In this document: one piece after another, positions 33,104-42,952 of the stretch
How the letters are laid out: every line of letters begins with the position of its first letter
Numbering within the stretch: the first letter of the stretch is position 1
Assembly: GCA_009782175.1 (NCBI GenBank)
Contig: WRKR01000001.1
Coordinates: forward strand, 219,753-283,752
Length of the DNA: 64,000 nt
Source: Cystobacterineae bacterium
Lineage (GTDB): Bacteria; Myxococcota; Myxococcia; Myxococcales; Myxococcaceae
Direction of reading: 5' to 3'
Program-made: the position numbers and the translations under genes
Notes under the pieces: generated by a model
The model's input: the letters and a program-made list of their open reading frames with translations, nothing else
Databases searched by the model: none
What the model was told of the DNA's origin: nothing

Positions 33104-35584
33104 ATGGTGTATAGCAGCGACTTTGCTCAAGTCCTGACAGAGGCCGAGGATATTGCCCGCAGCGTTCGGCAACCTCTGACAACGGCGCACATCCTCTTCG
33201 CCATGTTTACGGTTGAAAACCGTGCAGCCCTCCTCCTCAAAGAGAAAGGCATAGATGAGGATGCTCTCCTCGAGTTGCTCAAACAGGCCCCCCAGGAGCA
33301 AGAGGGCCTTGTCCGAGAGCTCAAAGAGAAAGCACGCGAAATTGCAAATGGTTGTGGATGCAATGAAACGGATACGCTGCATGCGTTGATTGCGGCAACC
33401 CGCATCCGCTGCCTGGCGCAAGATCTGCTCTTCAAAACAGGCTTGGATCTCACAGGGCTTCGCAACAAAGCCCTCTCCTATTATTTGAGCGGCCGCATGC
33501 CCAGACGCCTTTTGCTGACGCGGGAGTTGGGGCATACGCCTGTTTCACCTCCCAAAGCTGACTTTCCACGCCCCCTGGGTGCTCCACCTCGTGCACAAAC
33601 ACCCCTCATCCACCCCAGAGAAACAAAAACCGGAGAGCACCCCCTCCCCTTGTCTATGAGGGAGCTCTTTGAAACAACACCTCAACCAACACCACCCGCT
33701 CCACCAACAACCCCTTCTCCCTCAGCTTCGCCACCCAAGCCCCCACCACAGGCAATGCCCTCGCTGAAAACCCTCGCTGCACCCCATGCAAAAAAAGAGG
33801 GAGCGTTTTCCCTCTCTATGCAATATTTCCCTCTGCTGTGCGGGCTTGGAAAAAACCTCACCGCCCTCGCCAAAGAAGGCAAGTTGGATCCCGTCATCGG
33901 CCGCGCCAAAGAGATTGACGAGGTGATTGATGTTTTAGGCAAACGCCGCACCAACAACCCCTGCCTCGTCGGAGAGCCCGGCGTAGGAAAAACAGCCATT
34001 GCCGAAGGCGTCGCTCAACAGCTTTTGCGCCTCACAGGCCCCCTCTCTTCTCGTGTCCTCATTCAGGTGGATGTGGCCTCCCTGGTGGCAGGTACTCAGC
34101 TGCGCGGCTCCTTCTCTGAAAGGTTGAATGCGCTCAAGGATGAGGTGAAGCGCGCACAGGGACATGTTATTGTTTTCGTCGATGAAATTCACATGCTCAT
34201 TGGCGCCGGTGCCAGCGGAGACGGCCCACAGGACGCCGCCAATGAGTTGAAAACCGCGCTGGCCCACGGCGAGTTTCCCTGCATTGGCGCGACGACGCAT
34301 GATGAATATAGGCAACATATTGCGCAGGACTCGGCTTTGGAACGGCGGTTTACGCGGGTGTGGGTGAATGAGCCTTCGGCGCAGGATGCGCTTTATATTA
34401 TAAACGGGCTGATCCACCGCTATGAGGAACACCACCATGTCCGCTTCCTCCCTGAAACACTGAAGGCCGCTGTTAGCCTCTCTGCAAAATATATTCAGGA
34501 TAGGTGCCTCCCTGACAAAGCCATCTCCCTTCTCGACCTATCCGGCTCCCGCTGCCGCAGAGCCGGCAAAGAGGTGGTTGAGCCTGATGATATTGCGCGC
34601 GTCGTCGCACAGCTGGTTTCCCTGCCGGAAGAGCGCCTGTTGATGGAAGAAACCGCACGCCTGCTCAACCTTGAGACGGAACTCAAAGCACAAATTATAG
34701 GCCATGAAGACAGCATTGCCCGCATGGCCTCCGTCATCCGCCGCAACTATGCCGGGTTTGCAAGCCGACGCCCCATGGGCTCCTTCTTGTTGCTGGGCCC
34801 CACAGGCGTGGGCAAAACAGAGTTTGCACGGGTGTTGGCCCAAGTCCTCTTCGGCAATGCCAATGCACTCATTCAACTGGATATGAGCGAGTCCTCAGAA
34901 AGCCATGGCATCAGCCGCCTCATTGGCGCGCCCGCAGGCTATGTGGGCTATGGGGACGGAGGGCAACTGACAGAGCCTGTACGCAAACGCCCCTCCAGCG
35001 TCGTTGTGTTGGATGAAATTGAAAAAGCACACAGAGACGTTTTAATGCTGCTTTTGCAAATTTTAGAGGAAGGCCGCCTCACCGATGGGAAGGGAAGGCA
35101 TGTGGACTTTTCCAATACCGTTGTGTTGATGACCAGCAACTTGGGCGCCGAAGCCTTTATCCCTAAAACACGCAGCCTCGGCTTTGGGGCCTCTTCCCCA
35201 CCCTCTCCTGCTTCACCCCATGAGGAGGTTTTGAAAAAAACCAAAGAGGCCTTGCCACTGGAGCTGTGGAACCGCATTGACGAGCGCTGCGTCTTCTCCC
35301 CGCTCTCACATGCGCAAATAATACAAATTGCAGGGCTGCTCCTCAAAAAAAGCAGCGAGCGCCTTCTCCAGGAGCGCGGAATAAGCTTTGAAGTGGGTGA
35401 AGAGGTTGTTGAATATTTGCTTGCCAACGGTGGGTTTGATCCCAGCTTGGGTGCGCGCCCCATGCGACAAACCATTCAACGCCTCATTGAAGGCCCCTTG
35501 GCTGAGCACATTTTGGCAGGCCACTTCCAAAACGGGGACTTCATCCGCCTGCACATGAGAGAAGGCCAGCTGGAGTTTTGTTGA
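33104..35584 (+). CDS. Clp ATPase, ClpA/ClpC type
   Basis: 826 aa AAA+ unfoldase. N-terminal Clp repeat domain (about 1-145; FAQVLTEAEDIARSVRQPLT, HILFAMF). A Pro-rich linker (about 150-225) is unusually long. AAA-1 follows with Walker A GEPGVGKTAIAEG and VFVDEIHMLIGAG; no long ClpB middle coiled coil; then AAA-2 with Walker A GPTGVGKTEFARV, VVLDEIEKAHRDV and the C-terminal D2 small domain (GGFDPSLGARPMRQTIQR). The lack of the coiled coil indicates partnership with ClpP rather than ClpB disaggregation. No ClpS or ClpP gene is adjacent. GGAG precedes the ATG. Confidence 0.9.
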   Translation: MVYSSDFAQVLTEAEDIARSVRQPLTTAHILFAMFTVENRAALLLKEKGIDEDALLELLKQAPQEQEGLVRELKEKAREIANGCGCNETDTLHALIAATRIRCLAQDLLFKTGLDLTGLRNKALSYYLSGRMPRRLLLTRELGHTPVSPPKADFPRPLGAPPRAQTPLIHPRETKTGEHPLPLSMRELFETTPQPTPPAPPTTPSPSASPPKPPPQAMPSLKTLAAPHAKKEGAFSLSMQYFPLLCGLGKNLTALAKEGKLDPVIGRAKEIDEVIDVLGKRRTNNPCLVGEPGVGKTAIAEGVAQQLLRLTGPLSSRVLIQVDVASLVAGTQLRGSFSERLNALKDEVKRAQGHVIVFVDEIHMLIGAGASGDGPQDAANELKTALAHGEFPCIGATTHDEYRQHIAQDSALERRFTRVWVNEPSAQDALYIINGLIHRYEEHHHVRFLPETLKAAVSLSAKYIQDRCLPDKAISLLDLSGSRCRRAGKEVVEPDDIARVVAQLVSLPEERLLMEETARLLNLETELKAQIIGHEDSIARMASVIRRNYAGFASRRPMGSFLLLGPTGVGKTEFARVLAQVLFGNANALIQLDMSESSESHGISRLIGAPAGYVGYGDGGQLTEPVRKRPSSVVVLDEIEKAHRDVLMLLLQILEEGRLTDGKGRHVDFSNTVVLMTSNLGAEAFIPKTRSLGFGASSPPSPASPHEEVLKKTKEALPLELWNRIDERCVFSPLSHAQIIQIAGLLLKKSSERLLQERGISFEVGEEVVEYLLANGGFDPSLGARPMRQTIQRLIEGPLAEHILAGHFQNGDFIRLHMREGQLEFC

Positions 35585-35589
35585 AAAGC

Positions 35590-35608
35590 TTTCCCCCCAA
35601 AAGGGAAA
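35590..35608. terminator. Short hairpin between convergent clp and proC
   Basis: TTTCCC (35590-35595) and GGGAAA (35603-35608) can pair around CCCAAAA, six bases after the clp stop and upstream of the convergent proC stop. The U tract is weak on both strands, so it is only a candidate bidirectional terminator. Confidence 0.3.
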
Positions 35609-35675
35609 CAAAGGGAGTTGAGTGAAGCTATAGCTCTGCTAAGGCTCCGTTTTGCAACTTAAGCAGATAATTTCC

Positions 35676-36485
35676 TTAAACATCCTCCCGCGCCAGTTGC
35701 TTGGCTTTGGTGGCCGCCGCCACAACCGCATCAGAGACGGCTTTGCGAAAGCCTGCCGCCTCCAGGGCATAGAGGCCTTCCGCCGTGGTGCCTCCAGGGG
35801 TGGTGACGGCGTCCTTCAGCTGGGCCGGCGAGGCAGAAGTGTCCAAACACAGCTTTGCAGCCCCCAGCAAAGTCTGCGCCGCATGCTGATAGGCGCGCGC
35901 GCGCTCCATGCCCAGGCGCACGGCAGCATCCGCCAAAGCTTCTATAAATACAAAGGCATAGGCAGGCCCGGAGCCGGAAAGCGCGGTGGCCACATCCATC
36001 AACGCCTCGGGCAAAAAATCTACCCGGCCCAAAGCCTCAAGTCCTTCAATAAAATCAGCAAGTTGAAGCTTTGAAAGCCCTTCTGAAGCGCATAGCGATA
36101 ACATCCCCGCCCCCACTGAAGAAGGCAAATTCGGCATCACCCGAATCCACATACCCCGCCCTTGAGAAAGACGTTGAAGTTGTTTCAATGTTAAACCCGC
36201 AGCCAAACCTATTAACAGTGTATCCGGCGCTATGTGCTTTGCATGCTCAGCGAGCAACATAGGATAAACCCCTGGCTTTATAGCAAAAACAACCCAAGAA
36301 GCCTGCTGAATCAGCTCCGCGTTGCTTGCAGGCTTGCAGTGCGGGTGCGCCTTCACAAAGCGCTCCAACTTGGCCTCGTCAGCGTCACTCACCCACATCT
36401 GCTTGGCCACATTGGCAAGGCCTTTCGCAAAAACCGTCCCCATGGCTCCAACACCCACAATCCCTACGGTATTTGTCTTTGACAT
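35676..36485 (-). CDS. proC: Pyrroline-5-carboxylate reductase
   Basis: 269 aa. Final step of proline synthesis, NAD(P)H reduction of pyrroline-5-carboxylate. Rossmann start TVGIVGVGAMGTVFAKGL, VVFAIKPGVYPMLLAEH, and the C-terminal signature ALSGSGPAYAFVFIEALADA followed by KDAVTTPGGTTAEGLYAL. The ATG at 36485 has AGGTGAAACC before it. It lies 139 bp downstream of proB on the same strand, completing the proline pathway in one place. Confidence 0.94.
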   Translation of the reverse strand: MSKTNTVGIVGVGAMGTVFAKGLANVAKQMWVSDADEAKLERFVKAHPHCKPASNAELIQQASWVVFAIKPGVYPMLLAEHAKHIAPDTLLIGLAAGLTLKQLQRLSQGRGMWIRVMPNLPSSVGAGMLSLCASEGLSKLQLADFIEGLEALGRVDFLPEALMDVATALSGSGPAYAFVFIEALADAAVRLGMERARAYQHAAQTLLGAAKLCLDTSASPAQLKDAVTTPGGTTAEGLYALEAAGFRKAVSDAVVAAATKAKQLAREDV

Positions 36486-36624
36486 GGTTTCACCTGCTTG
36501 GTTTGGCATTGAATGTTATATATAAAAGAAGACATAAAAGCAGACACTAAAGCGGTTTTATTTTGAAGGAATGCTACAGAGCTGTTTCAATGGAGGCGAG
36601 CTTTGGCTTGCCTTGCGAAGAAGA

Positions 36625-37434
36625 TCATAAAGCGCTTTGGAAAGCAGCAGGGAGGAAGCGGGTGGCGCGTGCATTTCCTTCTGAAAGTGTTTTTAAAACC
36701 AAAGGCATTTTTCCATTGGCCAGCACCATGGGTATTCCATAGGCTGCAACTTTTTTGGCAGCTTCAATTTTTGTTTGAATGCCGCCTGTGCCAAAGTCGC
36801 TTGTGCCGGAGCTTTGAATTTTGGCCTGCAACTCTTCAAAATTTTCAATAGTTTCAATAAATTCCGCGTCTGGGTGTTGTTTGGGGTTTTTGTTGAACAC
36901 ACCCACTATGTCACTGAGCACCACCAACAAATCCGCCCCCCAGAGGATGGCTGTCAATGCAGCCAGGTTGTCATTATCGCCTATTTTTATTTCTTCAACA
37001 CAAGTGGTGTCATTTTCGTTGACAATGGGGACAACCCCCTCATCCATTAACGTAAACAAAGTGTTGCGGATGTTGAGCGTCCTATAGGCGTCTGAAAAGT
37101 CATCCTTGGTGAGCAAAATTTGCCCAACGTGCACCGAGTGCTCAGCAAATGCACGCCGCCAGGAGTCCATCAACTCCACCTGCCCAATGGCACACAAGGC
37201 TTGTTTATAGTGGAGGTCCGCTTTTCTTGCCCACTTGTTAATGGCAGACAAACCAGAAACCCGGGCACCTGAGGAAACAATTAAAATACGTTTTCCTTGT
37301 TTAATTTCATCATTTACCTGGCTTGCTATTTCATTTAAATAATTTTTTGAAACAAAGCCATCTTCACCCGTCAATGTGTTGCTACCAATTTTAATAACTA
37401 TTTTTTTAGAGCGCTGAAACAATTCTTTTAACAT
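36625..37434 (-). CDS. proB: Glutamate 5-kinase, catalytic domain only
   Basis: 269 aa. Phosphorylates glutamate to gamma-glutamyl phosphate, the first proline step. Amino-acid-kinase fold: VIKIGSNTLTGEDGFVSKNY, RILIVSSGARVSGLSAI, VVPIVNENDTTCVEEIKIGD, LAALTAILWGADLLVVLSDI and GTGGIQTKIEAAKKVAAYG. The C-terminal PUA domain of E. coli-type enzymes is absent, as in many shorter bacterial forms. The DNA is more AT-rich than its neighbours near the start. 47 bp downstream of proA, so probably one transcript. Confidence 0.93.
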   Translation of the reverse strand: MLKELFQRSKKIVIKIGSNTLTGEDGFVSKNYLNEIASQVNDEIKQGKRILIVSSGARVSGLSAINKWARKADLHYKQALCAIGQVELMDSWRRAFAEHSVHVGQILLTKDDFSDAYRTLNIRNTLFTLMDEGVVPIVNENDTTCVEEIKIGDNDNLAALTAILWGADLLVVLSDIVGVFNKNPKQHPDAEFIETIENFEELQAKIQSSGTSDFGTGGIQTKIEAAKKVAAYGIPMVLANGKMPLVLKTLSEGNARATRFLPAAFQSAL

Positions 37435-37481
37435 ATAATTTTAACACAAACAATTATTTAAATGAAACCCATCCATTAAGC

Positions 37482-38726
37482 TCAGTCAGGCCTTGTTTGT
37501 CCGCTGCCAAACACAATATATTTTTCCGTCACAAGGGCTTCCAAGCCAATGGGGCCCCTCACATGCATTTTTTGTGTGGAAATGCCCATTTCCGCGCCAA
37601 AACCAAACTCTCCCCCGTCCGTAAACCTTGTCGAGGCATTTATATATACGCAAGCGGCGTCCACTTTGTTTGAAAAGGCAAGTGCCCGAGTATAGTTTTC
37701 AGTCACAATGGTTTCTGAATGCTTTGTTCCATAGGTGTTAACATGGGCAATGGCTTCTTCAACGTCAGAGACCACTTTGATGGCCACAATGGCATCCCCA
37801 AATTCCTCTTTAAAATCCGCCTCTGTTGCAGGTTTTGCCTCCATGTGCTTTCGCGCCCTCTCACAGGCCCTCATCTCCACTCTCAAGGCCAGTTTGTCGG
37901 CCACCTTCTTCAAAAACGTTTCTGCAACGGCTTCATGTACAAGCAAAGTCTCACATGCATTGCAAATAGAGACACGTTGCAGTTTGGCATTCTCAAAAAT
38001 GTTCAGCGCCATCTCCAAATCGGCAGACTCATCCACATAGAGGTGGCAATTTCCAAGGCCTGTCTCAATGACAGGAATTTTGGAGTTTTGAGTCACAAAG
38101 TGGATGAGGCTTGCGCCACCGCGCGGAATAACCAAGTCAATGAGCTCTCTATAATTCAACAATTCTCCCACAAGCTCTCTGGAAGGCTCTTCTATAAGGC
38201 AAACAATATCTTCTGAAACACCTGCTTCTGAAAGTCCTTCACCAATGGCTGACACAATGGCTTTGTTGGAGGCCAAAGCAGAAGTGCTGCCACGCAACAA
38301 AATGCCGCTGCCTGCCTTAAACGCCAAAGCAAAGGCATCCAAGGTGACGTTGGGGCGCGACTCATAAATGATGGCAATAACACCCATGGGGACGGAAACT
38401 TTTTGAATTTTCAGCCCATTTCCCAGAGTCCACGCCTTGTGAGAGACGCCCACCGGGTCCGTGGAATTCACCACAACGTCGATGGAGCTCAGCATGGCCT
38501 CAAACCTTTTGGGTGTCAGTTTGAGCCTGTCTATATATCCCGCAGCGGTTTTGGATTCTTCGGCTTGCTTCAGATCTAAGGCATTGGCTTGCAAAATTTT
38601 GGGTTGGTGGAGGGCCAATTTTTTTTGGACTTTTTTTAGGCAATCATTCTTTTTCTGCCCGGAAAATGAAGCGAGCTTGCGAGAGGCTTCTTTGAGGGCT
38701 TTGCATTTTTCATATAACTCAGACAT
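37482..38726 (-). CDS. proA: Gamma-glutamyl phosphate reductase
   Basis: 414 aa aldehyde dehydrogenase-fold enzyme reducing gamma-glutamyl phosphate to glutamate semialdehyde. Seen: QKVSVPMGVIAIIYESRPNV, AFKAGSGILLRGSTSALASN, VIPRGGASLIHFVTQNSKIP, the catalytic Cys region RVSICNACETLLVHE and VYINASTRFTDGGEFGFGAE. Usual length. It lies 48 bp downstream of the phosphomutase-like gene, so thrC, that gene, proA and proB may form one long minus-strand unit. Confidence 0.95.
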   Translation of the reverse strand: MSELYEKCKALKEASRKLASFSGQKKNDCLKKVQKKLALHQPKILQANALDLKQAEESKTAAGYIDRLKLTPKRFEAMLSSIDVVVNSTDPVGVSHKAWTLGNGLKIQKVSVPMGVIAIIYESRPNVTLDAFALAFKAGSGILLRGSTSALASNKAIVSAIGEGLSEAGVSEDIVCLIEEPSRELVGELLNYRELIDLVIPRGGASLIHFVTQNSKIPVIETGLGNCHLYVDESADLEMALNIFENAKLQRVSICNACETLLVHEAVAETFLKKVADKLALRVEMRACERARKHMEAKPATEADFKEEFGDAIVAIKVVSDVEEAIAHVNTYGTKHSETIVTENYTRALAFSNKVDAACVYINASTRFTDGGEFGFGAEMGISTQKMHVRGPIGLEALVTEKYIVFGSGQTRPD

Positions 38727-38774
38727 AATTTCCTCTCAATTTCAAACAAGTCAAATAGGTTTGGGAATTTATCT

Positions 38775-40028
38775 CTAGGAATTTTTCTCCGGAAACACAG
38801 CCACTTTTTCCAGAAATGCAGCCATCAGCTCAAACCCATTTTCAACCCAACAAGGTGGCTGCATATGGGAAACAAGCTCGTCATAAGCAGGGTGTGGCGA
38901 AGGAAATGGCTTTAGGCTGTCAAACAAAAGGAAGGGGACGGCCTCGGAGGTGTGCACTTTCAAACCCACGGGCGTGGCATGGTCTGCCAAAAGCAACAGA
39001 CGAAACGCTCCCAAAGTTTTGGCTTGTTTCAAAACCTCAGCGACAACAAAGGTGTCTATGTCCTCAATGGCTTTTATTTTGTCGTCCACCTTGCCCTTGT
39101 GCCCGGCCTCGTCGGGTGCCTCCACGTGTATATAGGCAAAGTCCACCTCCTTCAAAGCGTACATGGCTGCTTGGGCTTTCCCCACATAGTTGGTGTCCAA
39201 ATATCCTGTCATTCCGGGGACTTTCAGCACCTCCAAACCCAACAACCTGCCGATGCCTCGAGACAAGTCCACGGCAGAAACCAGACAGCCTTCCATGCCA
39301 TATTTTTCTTTAAAGGTGGGCATGGTTGGCCGCCTCCCCTGCCCCCAAAACCAAACGCTGTTGGCAGGCTTTTGCCCTTTGCGCTTTCGCTCCAGGTTGA
39401 CGGGGTGCTCCGCCAACAATGCCGCCGCCTTGGTTTGCAAAGCCCAAAGCTTTTCGGCAGCCGGCCCGAAAGGCAAATATTTGCCAATGGGTTGGCCCGG
39501 AATGTCATGGGGTGGTGTGCATGAAAGCTTTAAGCTTCCGCCTTTCCAAACCATTAAATGCCTATAGCCTACACCTGGATGGAATTGAATTTCTTCATTT
39601 GAGAGGTTTTGTTGCAAACATTCTATCAGCGCTTTGGCTTCTTGTGTGTCTATGTTGCCGGCGGAATAGTCCTCCATGAGAGGGAATTCTTGAGTGTTTG
39701 GGGAAAACACCACCTTGTCAGAAGAAAGCGTCACCAGGTTGCAACGGAAAGCCACCTCGTCTGGCTTTAAGTCTATGCCCGAGGCAGCCGCTTCCAAGGG
39801 GGCCCTCCCTGTGAGGAATTCATGGGGGTTATAGCCCAAAATGCTGAGGGCGCCCACATCTGAGCCCGGGGGGAGGCCCAATGGAATGGTTTGAATCATC
39901 CCCATTTTGCTCTGCTTGGCCAATGCATCTATGTGGGGTTTATGCGCGACCTGCAAGGGTGTTTTTCCGCCCAACTCCTGGAGAGGGCGGTCCGCCATGC
40001 CGTCGCCAACAATAACAATATATTTCAC
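38775..40028 (-). CDS. ApgM-like phosphomutase, candidate homoserine kinase
   Basis: 417 aa alkaline-phosphatase-superfamily protein with [20 protein letters not shown] at the start, [22 protein letters not shown] split over the serine region, and [19 protein letters not shown] with [20 protein letters not shown] near the end. The family is cofactor-independent phosphoglycerate mutase of the archaeal type. A subgroup (modelled as TIGR02535) was proposed to be a homoserine kinase because its genes cluster with threonine genes. Here its start overlaps the thrC stop by 4 bp, which fits that subgroup. No thrB of the GHMP type is in the window. Function choice is inference. Confidence 0.85.
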   Translation of the reverse strand: MKYIVIVGDGMADRPLQELGGKTPLQVAHKPHIDALAKQSKMGMIQTIPLGLPPGSDVGALSILGYNPHEFLTGRAPLEAAASGIDLKPDEVAFRCNLVTLSSDKVVFSPNTQEFPLMEDYSAGNIDTQEAKALIECLQQNLSNEEIQFHPGVGYRHLMVWKGGSLKLSCTPPHDIPGQPIGKYLPFGPAAEKLWALQTKAAALLAEHPVNLERKRKGQKPANSVWFWGQGRRPTMPTFKEKYGMEGCLVSAVDLSRGIGRLLGLEVLKVPGMTGYLDTNYVGKAQAAMYALKEVDFAYIHVEAPDEAGHKGKVDDKIKAIEDIDTFVVAEVLKQAKTLGAFRLLLLADHATPVGLKVHTSEAVPFLLFDSLKPFPSPHPAYDELVSHMQPPCWVENGFELMAAFLEKVAVFPEKNS

Positions 40029-41101
40029 TTTTTCGCTCCAAACCCAAATAACTTCATTTGCTTTTCAACCGCAGACAGTTTGGCCTCTAGTTGGGTTGGC
40101 ACCGAGGAAATGCGGCAAGCGGTGTCCGGATCTTTCAACCCGTGCCCCGTAAGCGTGCAGACAACCACCTGCGCCGCCGGCATTTCTCTGGCTTTGAGCA
40201 CCTTCATGAGGCCTGCCACCGAAGCTGCGGAAGCCGGCTCGCAAAACACCCCCTCTGTCTTTGCAACAGTTTGGTATGCTTCCAATATTTCCTCGTCGGA
40301 CACCGCCAAAAAACGCCCTCCGGAGTCTTTTTGGGCGGCGGTGGCGCCATCCCAGCTGGCGGGGTTTCCAATGCGGATGGCGGTGGCGATGGTTTCGGGG
40401 TTTGGAATGGGTTTTCCCGCCAAAAAGGGGGCTGCGCCTTCGGCTTGAATTCCATACATTTTGGGGAGTTTCGCCACCTTCCCCAGGGAGTGGTATTCCG
40501 TATAACCTTTCCAATAAGCCGTAATATTGCCGGCATTGCCCACGGGCAAAAAGTGCAGATCCGGAGCGGTGCCCAGGGTGTCAGCAATTTCAAAGGCGGC
40601 TGTTTTTTGTCCTTCAATGCGAAAGGGGTTGAGGGAGTTCACCAAAGTCATCGGGTATTTGTCTGAAAGCACCCGCACAATGTCCAGCGCCTCGTCAAAA
40701 TTGCCGGCTATTTGCAACACTTCTGCACCGTGAATGAGGGCCTGGGCCAGCTTGCCCAGTGCAATTTTTCCGTCTGGAATCAGCACAATGGCTTTCATGC
40801 CGGCGCGTGCCGCATAGGCCGCGGCGGAGGCGGAGGTGTTGCCTGTGGAGGCGCATACCACCGCGCGCGCACCCTCTTCCAGGGCTTTGGAAATGGCCAA
40901 ACTCATACCCCTGTCTTTGAAGGAGCCTGTGGGGTTTAGGCCCTCAAATTTGAGGTAAATATCAAAGTTACACTGAAGAAATTTAGCCAAATTTCGCGCG
41001 CGAATGAGCGGCGTATTCCCCTCATGCAAACTGACAATGGGGGTTTTTTCAGAAACCGGCAAAAATGCCTTATATGCTGCAATAATTCCTTGCCAAGCCA
41101 T
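40025..41101 (-). CDS. thrC: Threonine synthase
   Basis: 358 aa PLP enzyme converting O-phosphohomoserine to threonine. PLP Lys in [36 protein letters not shown], the phosphate-binding [20 protein letters not shown], and a catalytic-core end [15 protein letters not shown] segment ([17 protein letters not shown]). The short length and sequence style are of the class that resembles B. subtilis ThrC. ATG 41101 has GAGGAGG nine bases upstream; ten extra open codons upstream are rejected. First gene of the possible thrC-proB unit. Confidence 0.94.
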   Translation of the reverse strand: MAWQGIIAAYKAFLPVSEKTPIVSLHEGNTPLIRARNLAKFLQCNFDIYLKFEGLNPTGSFKDRGMSLAISKALEEGARAVVCASTGNTSASAAAYAARAGMKAIVLIPDGKIALGKLAQALIHGAEVLQIAGNFDEALDIVRVLSDKYPMTLVNSLNPFRIEGQKTAAFEIADTLGTAPDLHFLPVGNAGNITAYWKGYTEYHSLGKVAKLPKMYGIQAEGAAPFLAGKPIPNPETIATAIRIGNPASWDGATAAQKDSGGRFLAVSDEEILEAYQTVAKTEGVFCEPASAASVAGLMKVLKAREMPAAQVVVCTLTGHGLKDPDTACRISSVPTQLEAKLSAVEKQMKLFGFGAKK

Positions 41102-41422
41102 AGCTCTTGTCCTCCTCAACGCGCTCGGCAATTAATCAGCCTTCTGCATTTGGCACAAGTCCTCATTTGCAGCCCTATGCTTCTTGCGGCATGGGGTGCA
41201 AAGAAGGCAGCGGGCAAGCCAAGGCCCCCCCATGCCTTCCTCGTGAAACAGCTCAAAGGCTTCGACAGCAATAGAATTGCAACACCTACCCAAGCAATGG
41301 CTTCAATCTGCATGTGCTTAACTTTTTTTTATGGATTTCTACCTCGCTTTCAGGTGAATAACGCTTGCGCAGCCTGCCCTAATTGTTGGGTGCTGCGCTG
41401 CGCCATTCCTTAAGGAGCACAT

Positions 41423-42835
41423 ATGTCATTTCGAAGCGAGCATGACTTTCTTGGCGAAAAGCACATTCCAGAGTCCGCCTATTGGGGTGTGCAGACAGCC
41501 CGAGCCATCGAAAATTTTCCCATCAGCGGATATAAATTGGACGAAGCCCTCGTCCGCGCCATGGCGCTGGTGAAAAAAGCCGCCGCCCTCGCCAATACGG
41601 AAACAGGGCGCATGAAAGCCGAGGTTGGGCAAGCCATCGCCAAAGCCTGCGATGAAATTATAGGCGGAAAGTGGAGAGAGCAATTCGTCGTGGACCCCAT
41701 TCAGGGTGGCGCGGGCACCTCCATTAATATGAATTTCAACGAGGTTATTGCCAACCGGGCTTTGGAGCTGCTTGGCAAGGCCAAAGGCAGCTATGAAGTC
41801 ATCAGCCCCAATGACGATGTCAACATGGCCCAAAGCACCAATGACTCTTTCCCCACGGCCATCCACCTCTCGGCACTTTTCCGTTTGAAAGAGTTGCAGG
41901 CAGCGCTTGAGGCCCTGTGCAAAGCTTTCGGTGACAAAGCCAAAGCGTTTGACGCCATAATAAAAATGGGACGTACGCATTTGCAGGACGCTGTGCCCAT
42001 TCGCTTAGGACAGGAATTTGCCGCATATAAACGCGTTTTGGAGCGCGACTTGGCACGCATTTCTCAGGCCGCCAAGGCCTTGCTGCACATTAATATGGGC
42101 GCAACCGCTGTGGGCACGGGCCTCAATGCAGACCCCAATTATATTCGCCTCGTCGCCCAAAAACTTGCACAGCTTTCAGGCTTTCCCGTCCAAACGGCGG
42201 AAGACTTGGTGGATGGAACGCAAAATACCGACGGCTATATTGAGGCCTCGGCTGCCCTCAAAATTTGCATGCTGAATGCTTCCAAAATTTGCAACGACCT
42301 CCGGATGATGGCCTCAGGCCCACGCTGCGGCCTGGGCGAGCTTAACCTCCCCGCACGCCAGCCCGGCTCCTCCATTATGCCCGGGAAAGTCAACCCCGTC
42401 ATTGCGGAAGTCGTCAACCAGGTGGCCTTCAAAGTCGCCGGCAATGACGTCACCATTGGCATGGCCTCCGAAGCAGGACAGTTTGAGTTAAATGTCATGG
42501 AGCCCGTCATGGTGTTTTCTCTCTTAGAGTCCATTCGGATGATGACACAGGCCTTCACTGTGCTGAGGACGCACCTGCTCGAAAACTTAAGCGCCAATGC
42601 CGAGCGCATGAAAACCTATGTGGACAACTCCGCCGGCATTATGACGGCGCTCAGCCCGCATATTGGCTATAAGGCTTCTTCCAAAGTGGTGCGCGAGTCC
42701 GTGGAAACCGCAAAACCTGTGCGCGAAATTATTTTGCGTGACAAGTTGCTGACGCCCGAGGCCATGGAAGTTATTTTAAACCCCATGGAAATGACTTCTC
42801 CGGGAATTGCCGGCGCTCACTTGCTTAAAAAATAA
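41423..42835 (+). CDS. aspA: Aspartate ammonia-lyase
   Basis: 470 aa fumarase/aspartase superfamily enzyme making fumarate and ammonia from aspartate. Seen: YWGVQTARAIENFPISGY, VDPIQGGAGTSINMNFNEVI (the aspartase version of this loop), SPNDDVNMAQSTNDSFPTAI, RTHLQDAVPIRLGQEF and the signature GSSIMPGKVNPVIAEVVNQV with the catalytic Ser. Fumarase C would show a different set (TG-D-T in the N-terminal motif). TAAGGAGCACAT precedes the ATG. The 290-bp gap to thrC is divergent, with nothing else recognisable. A hairpin terminator follows. Confidence 0.9.
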   Translation: MSFRSEHDFLGEKHIPESAYWGVQTARAIENFPISGYKLDEALVRAMALVKKAAALANTETGRMKAEVGQAIAKACDEIIGGKWREQFVVDPIQGGAGTSINMNFNEVIANRALELLGKAKGSYEVISPNDDVNMAQSTNDSFPTAIHLSALFRLKELQAALEALCKAFGDKAKAFDAIIKMGRTHLQDAVPIRLGQEFAAYKRVLERDLARISQAAKALLHINMGATAVGTGLNADPNYIRLVAQKLAQLSGFPVQTAEDLVDGTQNTDGYIEASAALKICMLNASKICNDLRMMASGPRCGLGELNLPARQPGSSIMPGKVNPVIAEVVNQVAFKVAGNDVTIGMASEAGQFELNVMEPVMVFSLLESIRMMTQAFTVLRTHLLENLSANAERMKTYVDNSAGIMTALSPHIGYKASSKVVRESVETAKPVREIILRDKLLTPEAMEVILNPMEMTSPGIAGAHLLKK

Positions 42836-42849
42836 GGTGAAACCGAGGG

Positions 42850-42890
42850 GAAGCAGGGGAAAAAGAGGAAGGCCCCCTGCTTCTTCCTTT
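42850..42890 (+). terminator. Rho-independent terminator after aspA with pyrimidine tract
   Basis: GAAGCAGGGG (42850-42859) pairs perfectly with CCCCTGCTTC (42874-42883) and is followed by TTCCTTTGTTTTT. The pyrimidine-rich stretch continues to about 42947, almost to the ddh start, with only two or three purines. Confidence 0.7.
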
Positions 42891-42952
42891 GTTTTTGCTT
42901 CTTCCTCTTTTCCTTCTTCTCCCTCTTCTCCTTCTTCTTCTCTGGCACTGCT

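Noticed and set aside
41024..41413. 129-codon plus-strand frame between thrC and aspA
   Set aside because: Begins inside thrC antisense, no ribosome site, no recognisable motif.
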